Shown one piece after another: positions 23,601-35,500 of a stretch of DNA of 64,000 nucleotides. The stretch is from Edaphochlamys debaryana (lineage: Eukaryota; Chlorophyta; Chlorophyceae; Chlamydomonadales), in contig JAEHOE010000015.1 of assembly GCA_016858145.1 (NCBI GenBank), positions 682,001-746,000 on the forward strand. Direction: 5' to 3'. Within the stretch, counting starts at the first letter, position 1. Each line of letters opens with the position of its first letter. The position numbers and the translations under genes are program-made. The notes beneath the pieces were generated by a model, which worked only from the letters and a program-made list of their open reading frames with translations, was not told where the DNA came from and ran no database searches.

Positions 23601-26600
23601 GCTACCTCCCCTCCAACCTCCTTTCTCCTTCAACCTTCGGTAGCTACCATCAATCCAGTCGGTCAATCAGCCGCTAGCCCCTCACCGCCCTGCCCCACGT
23701 GCGCCCCGACCCACATCCTCAGACTGAGTACACGTACGACTTCTTCAACAAGCGCCTGAACGAGGGCGACCCGCCCATGCTGGCGAAGCGCTTCAACAGC
23801 GAGTACCCCGTCAAGGTCGACTACAAGGCAAGGCGGAAGAGAAGGGGGGACGGGGGGGGGCGGTGCGGGATGGGATGGAGGAGGCTGCAGGCGGGGGCAT
23901 ACTGCCGTTGGGAAGGTAGAAGCAGGTGGCGTGAGAGAGAGGAGAGAGGCTGAAGAGAAGGTTGAGGAGTGGTTTGGGGAGGCTGTCGCGGAAGCTGACG
24001 CTTGCATCGCTCCTGTGCGGGCCTCCCAACCCCTTTGGTCCGCGCAGTACAAGGCCAAGACCGACGACATGACGAAGGAGGTGAGGCCTGGCAAGGCTGG
24101 GGCTGTGCGCATCGACCCGCCCAGCCGTCCGTTGACCCGCCCCTGGTTTGCCCTTTCCTTTGCAGGACTTCCACCCGATCAAGCACGTCAAGATCATGCA
24201 CTTCGTCATGCACCTGGGCATTGTGGGTCTGGCCTGCGCCTGGAAGGCCGCCGACCCCATCGGCCGGATGGCCCCCTTCGGCGGTGAGGGCGCAGCCGGG
24301 GTCATGCCGTGGTCATGCTAGCTCGTTGCCCCTCTCCGCTCCGGTTCTTATGGCTCGAGTCCTAACCGGCACCGCGTGCACGGTTGTGGCTTCCACAACC
24401 TCAGGCCTGAACGCGCCTTCGGCTGTGTACTACGCGATCGCCGTATTCTCCGCCATCTGGTACTTCACCTGGGTCGTCCTGTACATCATGAAGATCTGCC
24501 TCTACCCCTCCAAGGTGCTTGCCGGGTTCATGCAAGAAGGGCCGGCGGCAACAGCAGCACAATCACTGCCGTGCGGGTTACAGCGCGGGCGTGACTCTCG
24601 CAGTGCCGTAGGCACGGAAGTGTGCAGCCCAAGGGTGCAGCAGCTAGCGGCCACGTCCCTTCTCTGTACCAGCACTCTGCCTCGGCTGAGCTTTCATCCC
24701 CGCGGGTCCTACGTAGGTGTTCAAGGAGATGAACAACAACGTGGCCGGCCCCTGCTTCAGCCTGCCCTTCGTCATCCTCGTCCTGTACGCGTACATCGAG
24801 TACGACCGCGATCCCGAGTTCGCCAAGGTCCTCTTCTGGTGCGTTGCCCAAGCACCAATCTCATCCCCCAGTACACCTGAGCGACACGCGCCTCACCTCA
24901 CCTTGGCTCAGCACCCCAGCGCTCCAGGCCCCGCATTCTGCTTGGACAGCTCACGCCAACATGGTCACTCACCGCGCGCAGGATTGGTGCGCCCACGTCG
25001 CTGGCCATCTCGCTGATCTGGGTGTCGGGCTGGATTGCGAGCAAGAAGGAGCTGGAGCACGTGAACGCCGCCTGGATGCTCATGCCGGTTGGCAACTTCG
25101 TGGCTGCGGCCGTGGGCCCCGTCCTGGACCCCGCCTACCGCAACGCCATGCAGTTCTGGTGAGCGGGCAGGGGCAGGGGTGGGACTGGCGCTAAACCCTC
25201 AACCCTAAAGTGCTGCACCTCGGGCTGTCGGTTGCTGTGAGTGTCGCCCATGCGGGTGCTTGCCAGATCGCTGTCTGGCCGTGGAAGGAGGGATGCAACC
25301 CCCGGATGCAACCCCGATGACAGAGAAACGCACGTGTTTGCACCGTGTGTGATACGGCAGGTTCGCCGTGGCCTTCATGTTCTACTGCTGCCTCCTCGTC
25401 ATTACTGTCTACAAGGCCTTCGTCATGCCGGAGTACGGTGAGCGCCGTAGCGCCGTACCTGCTAGTGCCGCTGCCCTCTTCCCTTGACACCACCCTTGGC
25501 ATCATGGGTGCAAAGCTGCACCCACCAGGCAACCCTGCTTGGCACTCTTTAGCCCGTGCAAGGCCAATGCCCATGGCTGTGCGTGCCCCTCTGCGCAGAC
25601 GACCGCGTCCGCCCCGCCATGGCCGCCTGGGTCGCTGCTCCTGCCATCGGGGCCTTCGCCTACATCGCGTAAGCCCCCTGTCGCGACGGACGCACTCAAT
25701 CTGGGCTTACCTAGCACGCCATGAGCTCATGGGCCCATGGACGCCTGAGACGCGATGCCGGGCCCGGTATGGTTGGTTCGCAACTAGCAGGATGGACCGG
25801 CGCCTTACGATTATCCCGTGTCTCCTCCGCAGTTGCTACGGCCAGCAGAGCATCGCCGCGTACAAGACCCCCAACGCAGTGGCCGACACGGCCCAGGTCC
25901 TGGCGATGCTGATCCTGGAGAACCCGCTGCTCACCGCCGCCAACCCGTCGCTCAAGGCCGCCGCGCAGCAGCTGGCGGCAGTGCCCGCCCCCACCTTTGG
26001 CTACCAGGACTTCATCTTCATCAACCTGTACTGGTTCTCCATCGCGTCGGCCATCAGTGAGCGGGGCAACCGAGTGGCAGGGCGCGAGAGCTGCGTCCTG
26101 GAAGCTTGCTGGTACCGGTTGTTTTGGCCCAGAGGAAGGCCTTGTGCTCTTGTGCTGACAGGTCCTGGTCGCCCTTCCCCGCCGCAGTCCTGGTGCTGTG
26201 CTTCTGGCGCCCCTACTTCGGCCGTATCCGGTTCGATATGTCGTACTGGGCTGCCAGCTTCCCCGCCTGCGCCATGTGCATTTGCTCCATCCTGTACAAT
26301 AGCCTCAAGCCCGGCGACCTGGCGGTACGTTGGGACTGTAGCAGGAAGGCTGGGGGGCTGTAGGCAGCAGGCCAAGGGCGCACCTGACGTGTGACCGCTT
26401 TGCGTGATGGAGCTGAGGCCTACCGGTACTCTTCTTGTGTGTGGGCGTGCTTGCATGTGGTTGTGGCAGTGGGTAGCTGACGAGGCTCTCGTTGCTCCCT
26501 TTGACAATCCGCAGGAGGCCATTGCCTACACGTGCCTCTTCCTCGCGTCGTACATCACCGTCATCCTGCTGCTGCAGACCCTGGCCTCCCTGCTGCGCCT

Positions 26601-28324
26601 GGGGGTGGGTCCGCGGGCCGGCTGCGGTATTGAACTCCCATGTCGTCAACACCTGCCCCGCACAGCAGCCCACAAGCTCAGCACCCAGCCAGCCTATTAC
26701 CTACAACCCGCAGACTATCAACACGCCCTGCGCCCCAAACCCTGCCCGCATCGCATGCCCGCAGGTGTTTGTGCCGGACTACAAGTGGGGCCCCATGTCG
26801 TACATGCGCCTTTCGCACGAGGCCCTCCGCGGCGCGTCCCCCCGCCTGCTGGACGCCGCCAAGAACTGCGGCACTGACGCCACGGCGCTGGCCACCCTGC
26901 GCTCGCTGTGGGCGGGCGTGCTGATGATGCACACGGAGCACGGCCGGCACGAGGTGCGTTTGCGCCGCCCACGCTGGACCGAGGCTGGAGGAGGAAACAA
27001 GCGGGAGCCGAACGCAAGGGGGCTCTTTCTTCGCAGCTTTCCGCTCCGTAAACGGCCACCCTGCCCGCTCCCTGCCCGTTCCCAAACCTTCCAGGACGAG
27101 ATCATCTTCAGGACCTACAACGAGTTCTTCCCCAACCTGACCCACGACGCGGATCACCAGCACCACGAGCTGGACGCCCTGCTGGACAAGTGAGGGGGCC
27201 GGGCGGGGTAGGGCTTGGAGAACGGGGCTCAGGAGCTGATCTGGGACTTTGGGGGGATGCTGCTGAGGACGTCAGAAGGAGTGCGGGCGGGATCGCAGGA
27301 CACCTCACACAAGCCCCTCACACAAGCCCCGCAGTGTCCGACCGTGGGTCTGGGCAAGCTCGGAAGCCGAGGGCCAGCTCGCCGTTTGCCCCTTAACCCA
27401 CAGCACCTCGGCCTCCACAACGCGAGCTTGAACCTTACCGTGTCCTCCTCCCTGCTCCGTGCGTGCCCCTCGCAGGATCAGCAAGATGCTGGCCGCGGGC
27501 GGCGAGACGCTGAGCGGCGCTGCCGCGGGCGAGCTGTCGGAGGCGGTGGAGAAGTACGTCAAGGAGCTGGAGGCGCACCTGCGGTGGGAGGAGGACCACC
27601 TGCAGGCCATGCCGCGCAAGTACATCCCCCTGGGCCTGGCCAAGCAGATCATCGCCAAGGTAAGGCCGCGGCACTGCACGTGATTGCTGGCGCACGTGTC
27701 CGGGTGTTGCCAAGAGGGCTACGCTATCAGCATGTGGTATGACCCTCAAACTGAAACCACTCTTGCCCCGCCCGCAGTGCTGGGCCTCCACGGACGCGCG
27801 GACGTGGCACGTGCTGCTGCCGCTCCTTGTGGAGAACATGCCCATGTCCTTCCAGGTGGGCAGCGGGCGGGGAAGCGGGATGCTGCCACAACATAACACA
27901 TTGCTACTACACGGGAGGCAGTTGAATGGACTGTAGCTCCATCTTCCTAACGCGCCGTCGCTATGCCGTGCCCTTCCACCGTCTCCCCCGCAGCGCGTGC
28001 GCTTCATCAAGACGCTGCTGTGGAGCATGCCCGAGCGCTGCCACCAGTTCGGCCTCATCCTGGCCAAGGGCGTGGACGCGGTCACGTGGCGCCGCATCAT
28101 CGCCGAGGTGAGGGGGAGGGGGGATCGGAGATCCAGTGCACTCGCCTCAAGACACCGTGCTGCGCGCCCACGTCATAGGCGTGCTCTTACTGCTGCTGCG
28201 AACGTGGGCAGGGTCTGTAGAAGCGTGTCGGCCTGGCAGATCGTTAATCGCACCCCGGCCGCATCCGCAGGTGCCCGAGATCATCCCTCGCGGCGTCAAC
28301 ATGTACTGGGAGCGCTACTACTAA
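20684..28324 (+). CDS. Glutaredoxin-DUF4395-TehA/SLAC1 channel-hemerythrin fusion protein
   Basis: Twenty-six exons join in phase to 1004 codons: 20684-20832, 21078-21153, 21433-21517, 21752-21902, 22082-22178, 22418-22534, 22866-22977, 23128-23216, 23325-23486, 23723-23827, 24048-24080, 24166-24283, 24405-24514, 24717-24838, 24982-25158, 25361-25437, 25599-25668, 25833-26056, 26188-26324, 26515-26604, 26765-26953, 27095-27189, 27476-27659, 27778-27855, 27994-28107, 28271-28324. Residues ~45-155 are a glutaredoxin: active site CPFS (C59), TVPYVYVN, GGCDMT. Residues ~187-340 match DUF4395: RVTACLFTHLL, GPPKQFASLCGL and CLGC (C317/C320), with several membrane helices. Residues ~390-767 are a polytopic TehA/Mae1/SLAC1-type (TDT) anion channel, starting HPIKHVKIMHFVMH. 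Residues ~820-930 resemble a hemerythrin HHE domain: HTEHGRHE, HDADHQHHELD, HLRWEEDH. By inference it couples thiol-redox and O2/NO-type sensing to anion (sulfite, nitrite, organic acid or chloride) movement. No plastid transit peptide is evident. Exon 10 needs a GC donor (AAG|GCAAGG); a GTCGAC donor at 23816 is the alternative. Confidence 0.9.
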
Positions 28325-29326
28325 GCGGCTGCTGCCGGTGCTGACGTGGCAGAGGAGGCGGAGCAGCACATGGAAAGGGGTCGCTTGTGGGGTGCCAAGC
28401 GGCTTGAGGGGGCTGTCCAGCCGTGTCGTCTGGGGTGGGCACCGGTCACCCGTCATATCTGGCGGTCCTGAGCCAAGCGTGCCATCGTGCTCTGCGCTGC
28501 ATAGCGCTTTGCTTTAAACCCGTCATATCTAGGCCGTGCGGTGGTGCCGTGCAAGGGTTCTGAGACTTGGGCCTGCAGTGCCTGCACTGTGCTCTCAAGT
28601 GCGGTGCGGCTGTGGTGCTCGTGATGCGAGAAGCGTTCGACGTGGTCAGGTGCCTGTTATTCATGGTGTGCTGAAGCTTAGGTGGAACGCCCTCGGCAGT
28701 GGCTGGGTGCCCTCAACCAACTCCCGTGTGGGTAGGCTGGTGAGGTCCGAACTGTGCGTCCTCCAGGGAGCATTTGTCCTGAAAGCGACTCTGTGCGATC
28801 CTGAGTGTGCTTACTCTTTGCTTACCTTCATGTGTGTCCCGGCCGTGACATCAGTTGGCCTAGCTCGAGTGCTGTGAGCCTCGTCTGTGAATTTTTAGGC
28901 CTTGCCAGGCAACAAAGGGGCCGGGATTGCGTGGCCCTGACGATCTTCCAATCGAAGCCAGGCAATTCGCCTGTTGTTATGCCATAACTCGCAAACGTTT
29001 GTCGCCAATAACACATATCGTCCACCAACATAGCACGTCTTTTGTAATCGCTTTGAGTGCTCCCAAGTCCGGCGTGTCACCGTCCAACCTGCGCCTCACA
29101 CCTGCGGATACCAGTGCCAGCCAGCCGCGTCGCTCCACCCACGTCCGATTCCATGCACCCCTGCGATTGCTCACTCCACCATGCCCGGTCCGGCCCGAGT
29201 GCACTTGCTGTTGCCCCACCCATGCCCTGCTGCCACCCCAGAACCCCGCCGCTCATTCCGAGCCACCAGCCAGCCCTTTTCCGGCTGCCATCCGAGCCCC
29301 CACTCACCCAGCCCAATCCGAGCCCC
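28325..29326. other. 3' UTR region between convergent genes
   Basis: This follows the stop at 28324 and ends at the stop of the minus-strand gene (29327). It holds the long 3' UTR expected for the fusion gene. The motif CCCGTCATATCT occurs twice (about 28449 and 28518). I see no coding potential. Confidence 0.6.
29043..29047 (+). terminator. TGTAA poly(A) signal
   Basis: TGTAA is the usual nuclear poly(A) signal in Chlamydomonas-type algae. This one lies ~720 bases after the stop at 28324, a normal 3' UTR length for these algae. The pentamer is short and can occur by chance. Confidence 0.5.
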
Positions 29327-32202
29327 TCATTTCCGCGGCTGCTCGGCGGCCTCCGCGGCCGCCTGCGCCTGCGCCTCTGCGTCCGCGGCCAGAATGATCT
29401 TGGCCAGGGGCATCTTCTCCACACTCTCCGAATCCACGCCCTCGGGCAGGGCGTCGGTGGGCATGCGCAGCTGCGGGAGAGCGGCACAGCACAGCACAGC
29501 GGCACACGGGCACGTCAGTTCGTCGGGCGGCGCACAAGGGGCAGGAGCGAGGAAGGGGCACAAGCCGCGGGTACAAGCTCACGTCCGCTCCGCTGTCCGC
29601 TGTTAAGTACATTTTCCCTCCGCAGGAGTCTGCTCCCTTGCCATCATCGCTTCGCCCTTCGTCCCTCCCTCCCTCCCCTGCGCTCGCCTCCTCACCGTCT
29701 TGCGCTTGGGCCGCCCGAACATGTCCAGGTCGTCCTCAATGGGCTCCAGCCGGGGCCGCGACTCGGTGTTATCGGTGAAGGTCTGGCGAGGCCGGGGAAG
29801 GCGGGAAGAGGCAGTTGGCCTCGCCCGAGCAAGCCTAGCGCCTGCGTCGCCCCAGCGACCAACCAGCCCTGGAACGTTGCACGTCAGCCCACGCCCACAG
29901 CTTCACACGTCATCCCCACAAGCCCAGGAGGCAAAGGCTGTGTGCCCGGGAAGCCCGGGTGCCCACGAGGCAGGGGTATGCCCGTCCGCCCACCTTGGGC
30001 GTGAGCTCGTCCACCAGCTTGATCAGCAGCGCCATCTTGTAGGCCAGGAAGCCCAGCAGCAGGCACCCCTGGGGAGGGACGGAGGGCGGCGGGGTTGTGG
30101 TTGGCGTGGTGCAGCCATGCGCGTGGTAGGGCGACGAAGCTGGCCGCCCAGAGGGTCAGCGGGCCTGGGGCCCAGGGCGACAGGCGCCGCAGGCCAAGCA
30201 TGGCCGATATCGAGCGAGGCACGACGACCCGGGCATGCCTGAGGGCCTCTGCCGAGCCCAGCCTGCCCTCCCTGCTATGGTGCGCACAGCAGCCCCCGCT
30301 CCTGGATAGGCCCGCACTGCTGTCCCGCAACGGGCCGTTCACTGGTCCTCCTCGGCCGCCCTCCACGCCTTGTGCGCCTTTGTCAGCCCCTTCCGATGCC
30401 GACGCCAACACGTCTTTCCGCACACCTCCCAGCATGCCGGGAGCGCCCGCGCCTGGACGGCTCTCCACGGGCATGCAGTCACACGACCCACGTGCCACCA
30501 CCAAGCGTCCCACGAGCACATTGCCCAGCCCCTGCCCGACCCAGCCCAACCCAGCCCCAGCTCAACCCAGCCCCAGCCCGGCCCAGCCCGACAGCCCAGC
30601 CCAGCCAGGCCCAGCCCCAGCCGCCGCCCCACCTGGTGCAGCAGGTCCAGCCGCGCCTCCTCCGGCGCCACCAGGTTGTAGGCCGCCGCCAGCACCGCCA
30701 CCGCCACGGGCACCAGCAGCCGCGGCCGCAGCGCCTGCTGGTAGGCGGCGCCCACCTTGGCGACACGGCGGAGCAGACCGTTCTCGATCTGCGCACAGAG
30801 CAAGCGGCCGGGGGATGCAGTGTATGAGCTCCTCGACCCCGTGGACTCAGGGGGCAGTGGGGAAGGGGAGACGTCCGTTGTCCGTTTTGGTCGGGACAGC
30901 ATTCACTGTCGCTCCATGGCGACGCCGCTGCGGCCGCCCCCAGCGCCAGCGCCCGAGCGCTAGAGCCACGCTGTTGCCTCTAGCCTCAGCCCGTGGCCCT
31001 GGCGCCACCAGATAGCAAAGCCTGCGCGGGTGCGTCTCGACCCAGCTGCTCCTGCTCCGCGCTCTCTTCCTGCTTTTGCTCCTGCTCCTCCTCCTGCTCC
31101 TACTCCTAGCCGCTCCGGTGCCAGCCAGCGCCAGCGCTTTGGCCAAGGGAGTACGGTACATCGTCGCCCTCCGCAGCCCCAGAGATCAATTCATCTTAGC
31201 CCGCAGGGTTGCTGTCCCCATATAGCCAAGCTCCTGCCTCTGTGCCTCGCCCAAGCCGCTGTTGCTCTGCCCCCTTGCCTCTTTCCCTTCCTCCTCTTCC
31301 AGCCCGCCGTCCGCGCTGCTCGTCCCTCACCCACCTCGTCTGCCTGCATCATCGGCACCACGCTGTCCCCCCGGTACGAATCCACGTCATTGTACAGCAG
31401 CTGGAGGTACAGGTAGCTGGCGGCGGTACCCAGCAGTACACACAGGGCGGCCTGGGGGCATGGGCCGACGGTGGCGGGTGGTTCGGGGCCGGGCCGGAGG
31501 AGCCTACGGCAGAAGCTTCGATCTGCACTGTCGTGCGATGTTCATGTGGTTACATCCAGCGCCGGCCTACCTCGCCATCGGTGGAAAAAAGCAGGTATGC
31601 GGCCACGACGGCGCCACACTTGCGTGTGTTATCCTGCAGCTGGTCCTTCAGGCCCTTGTACTCCTGTCGCGGGGGCAGGCCCAGGACTTCTGGGTTAGCA
31701 GATGGTGGCACGGTGCCGCCTTTACTGGCCATGTAAGCTCTGCCGTAGCGCATGGGGTCGACCCTGAGCCGGCTGGCGGCGTGCCTAGGGCGTGTCCCGC
31801 GGGTCGGTGACCCCGACACCCGTCGTCCGACGTGGGGCCCCGCACCTTCATGTACTCCTCGTCAGCCACGCGACCAGAGCTGTAACTGTCATCAGCGATA
31901 GCCCTGCAATACGCCCAGTGAGACGTGTGCTCGCAGCGGGGCATTTTGCGCCGTCACGCCTTACCGCAGACGGTGGTGCAGCTGCGACCGGGGGGCCACC
32001 GCAGCTAGGCGTAAGGCCTGAGGCACTGCGCACGGGGTCCGCCCCGACGTCGAGGGCTGTCCGCAAGCGGACCTGAGGGATGGAATCGAGGACGCAACCG
32101 TTTACTACGCTTTCCTCACGCGGCTTGCAGTCAATTGCACTAAGCTGCATCCTAGGACTCTTGCCTGTGCGGTAGAGCAGTCATTCGCAGCGTGGAAGCC
32201 AT
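29327..32202 (-). CDS. Plastid UncI/Atp1-like membrane protein (CGL160/CGLD22-like)
   Basis: Nine exons join in phase to 291 codons: 32202-32165, 32072-31965, 31903-31846, 31663-31571, 31451-31335, 30788-30633, 30068-29994, 29782-29696, 29470-29327. Residues 1-49 form a typical chloroplast transit peptide (MASTLRMTALPHR, then Ala/Arg/Ser-rich, no acids). The mature part opens with an acidic segment, then EYKGLKDQLQ, followed by four hydrophobic helices at ~82-95, 100-120, 160-180 and 190-212. A basic tail (MFGRPKRKT) and a terminal Ala/Glu/Gln helix follow. The four-helix pattern with a loop of VDSYRGDS type resembles the Atp1/UncI domain of green-lineage CGL160/CGLD22 proteins; CGL160 assists assembly of the chloroplast ATP synthase CF1-CF0. 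I did not align it. The first intron needs a GC donor (CACAG|GCAAGA), but that join gives both the transit peptide and correct phase. Confidence 0.6.
30500..30630 (+). repeat. CAGCCC-rich low-complexity tract in an intron
   Basis: Irregular repeats of CCCAGCCC/AACCCAGC fill the end of the intron between exons 30788-30633 and 30068-29994 of the minus-strand gene. On the minus strand this is G-rich (GGGCTGGG). Confidence 0.75.
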
Positions 32203-32525
32203 CTTGCGCGGCGAGGATAGGTGATGCGTGGAGCTGGCTACCGGTTTGCAGGTGTGGGCAGGTCAGGTGTTGGCACAGTGGCCACGGTGCAGTGCACCGA
32301 AAGTGAAGACGCAGAGGGCTGACAGAGGCTCCATCCCCTTCGTCCCATCGCAAACGGACCCAAATCCGGCACGAGCACCAAGTCGTCGCATACCCCACTG
32401 CAGCTAGTACTGACACGACGAGCGTACACACGACCAAACGACCTTTACCAATTTAGGGGCCGTGCCCGCGTGAATGCTGGGGCTCCACATCCACTGCGAC
32501 TGCTGAGCAAGCAAGGGCCGCTAGA
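32203..32525. promoter_or_regulatory. Short divergent promoter region
   Basis: Only 323 bases separate the start codon of the UncI-like plastid protein (32202, -) from that of CFAP58 (32526, +). Both promoters and 5' leaders must lie here or overlap. No TATA box or known motif is recognisable by eye. Confidence 0.6.
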
Positions 32526-35500
32526 ATGGCGGACGATGCGGGCCCATCGAAGCCCAGCGAGGAGCTGGAGAACCGCGCTTATGAAGCGCTGGAACGGGAC
32601 TTTCAGGAGGTGAACTAAGTTTCCGCGGATGCAGCCGACGCGCCTCTGGGCCCCCACCGCGAGACCCACTGATGCCTTGAGTCCCGATAAGGCTTGACGT
32701 GAGGCCGCGGCTTGGCGTCCTGGGCTCATCTCGGGCGCCGCGGTCCTCTGCCCGCAGGTGCTCCAAGAGCTTGTGGGCGACAAGAGCTTGGAACGGTTCC
32801 GGATAGAATACGAGAAGCTTCACCGGGCACTAAAGAAGTCCCACGGTGGGTGCCGGTCATGGGTGTTGGGGGCCATGGCAGCCTGCCCACGGTCGTGCCT
32901 ACGAGAAGGCCCCGTGTCGAGTCATGAAGGCATGGGCGCGGAGGGGAGCTGTGGGCTGTGGCCCAGCTACATAAAGGGCGCCCCACAAGCTTGGGGCACC
33001 GGAGTGGACCCTGGCCGCCTGGCAGCTGAAGGCGATACCCGCCGATGTTGTGCCAAGCGTGTTGTCGGCGCAGGTCCTCAAGGGGACGGGGAGGGGGGAC
33101 AGGCGATGGGTGCGCTGAACTCGAGTGCATCGCCGAAGACTTGGTAATGCTGCTGTGCCAGCCTGCTGGGAGTGTGCAAGCCCAGTCCGGGAGCCCCAGG
33201 GAACCCCAGCAGCTTGACCCCTCGCACGAAGGCGTCAGCTCTCCCCTATCTGACATGGCAGGCACAGGCAGCGTGGCAGCCGGCTGCTCTGGCCTCGCCA
33301 ATTGAGCGGCAGCCCTCCTTTGCTGCACGGGCCTGGCTTCAGCCTAACGCACTGGGCAAGAGAGCTACTACACTCCCTTAGCCATGCCAGCTGGGTGCCT
33401 GGCCAGGATCCGCGTAATGGTTGCAGCCGCGCCCCTCCCGGCATGCCTCACCGCAACCCCCCGCCGCTCTCCCGCCCCGGTCCCACCCGCCCCACAGAGA
33501 GCGAGAAGCGGCTAATAAAAAAATGCCGGGAGCTGAACGCGGAGATCGTGGCCAATGCGGCCAAGGTGCAGACAGCGCTGAAGCTGAACGAGGAGGACCA
33601 GCAGACGATCACGGCTCTCAAAAAAGAGATTGAGAAGGCGTGGAAGATGGTTGACGCCAGCCACGAGAAGGAGGCGAAGGCCAAGGAGACGATCCAGCAG
33701 CTAAAGATTGAGATCGCCAACCTGACCCGCCTCGTGGAGCAGGGCGCGGGCCTGGCCATCGGCGAGGAGACCACCCTCAACGAGCTGCTCAAGCAGAAGG
33801 AGGAGCTCGTGCGGGAACGCGACGCGCAGGTGAGCTGCGACATGGACTCCCGGCACCAGGGCTGCCAGGGCCCGAGTTGATGGCCGAAAGGCGGAATGGC
33901 GCGTGACACCCCGGGTGCTGCTGGCCACGACCCGCCGCTGAGCGCCTGACCCAGCCCGCTCCGCTTGCTCCCTCGCTCCCTCCCGCCCCACGCAACTGCT
34001 GCCGCCAGGTGGACCAGATCATGGCGCTGCGCGGGGACCTGATGGAGACGCAGGAGAAGCTGCGCAGCGCGGAGGCGGACAAGCTGCAGATGGAGGTGGA
34101 CATCCAGCAGCTCAAGGACGCGGTGGCGGAGAAGAAGGCGGAGGCGGAGCGCGAGATCCGCAAGAAGGAGCGCATGGAGAAGGAGATGAAGGAGCTGCGG
34201 CAGCAGCTGGAGGTCCGCAGCGGAGAGATCAAGCAGAAGCAGCTGCAGGTGGGGTGGGGCCGTAGTGCGGTGGGAAACAATGAGGGTGCCTGGAAAGCGG
34301 GGAACCGAGGGCGTGTTGGGATTCGGGCCGGGCAGGATGCGGTACAGCATGTTGGCAGAGGAGACGGGGCTAAGCTGGGTGAGACTGGGGCGTGCGGGAG
34401 CTTCAAGCATGCTCAAGGGGGTGCACTGGCGGAGTCCGGCCCCACCACGCTCACGCCTTGGTCTGGGGCCGTGTCCGGCGCCCGCAGGTCACATCGACCG
34501 AGGAGCAGGTGCAGAAGCTGGAGCAGATGCTGCGCGATTCCAAGTTTGCGACGGAGAAGGTGCAGAAGGAGTACAACATGCTGAACGAGAAGATGCAGAA
34601 GCTGCACCACGACCTGGAGGAGCAGATCCACACCAACACGCAGCTGCTGGCGGAGAACTCGGCCAAGCAGGTGCGCCCGTCATGGCAGGCAGTACTGTGC
34701 AGTGCCCTCAGGGCTTGGGAGGGGTGCCCCTCGCAGCAGGACAGTGCCAGGGGGGCAGCTTTGCGTGCCAAAGCCAAGCCAGCGTGCCGCTGATCAAGGG
34801 CTGGGCGACAGAGACAAGGGTTTGGGGGCCTATGCGTTTTGAGGGCTGTCGTCCTGAGATCCGTCCGTGTGGCTGCCCCAACCTGTCATCTCAGGTGGAG
34901 CTCAAGGTGAAGGAGGAGGAGATCGCAGCGATCAAGGCGGAGGCGGCGCGCGTGAACAAGCTGCGCGAGCAGACCATGAAGAAGACCAAGCAGCTGGACG
35001 AGCAGCGCACCGAGGTGGAGAAGGAGCGGGACCAGCTGCGCGGCGAGCTCAGCGCTCTGGAGCGGGACCTGGAGAGCAAGCAGAAGGAGGTGCGTGGGGG
35101 TGCACGTGGGGAGGGCGGGTGCACGTGGCGGGGGAGGCGGCAGCGCGAGGGCTGTGCGCTGGGAGAGAAGGGAGGTCTCCGGGCTGCGGGAAGGTCGGAA
35201 GGGAAGACCTTGCCTGACAGCTGAACATATCGGGCGCACAGCTGCACGCAGCAGCGGTAGAGAGAAGCAACCAGCAGGCGCCTCCGCCCCGCGACCCTCT
35301 GCGCTCGCCCCTCGCCCCTCGCTCACCCTCCCCCTCGCCGCTCCCTGGCGCGCAGGTGGACACGGAGAAGAAGAAGCTGGAGGAGCTCATGCGCGAGCGC
35401 GACGTGCTCACCAAGCTGCGGTCACAGGTGGGCACAGAAACCTGGGGACCGGCACGAAAGTGATCACAGAAAAGCCGCCGTGACTCTGTGGCTGCATGGG

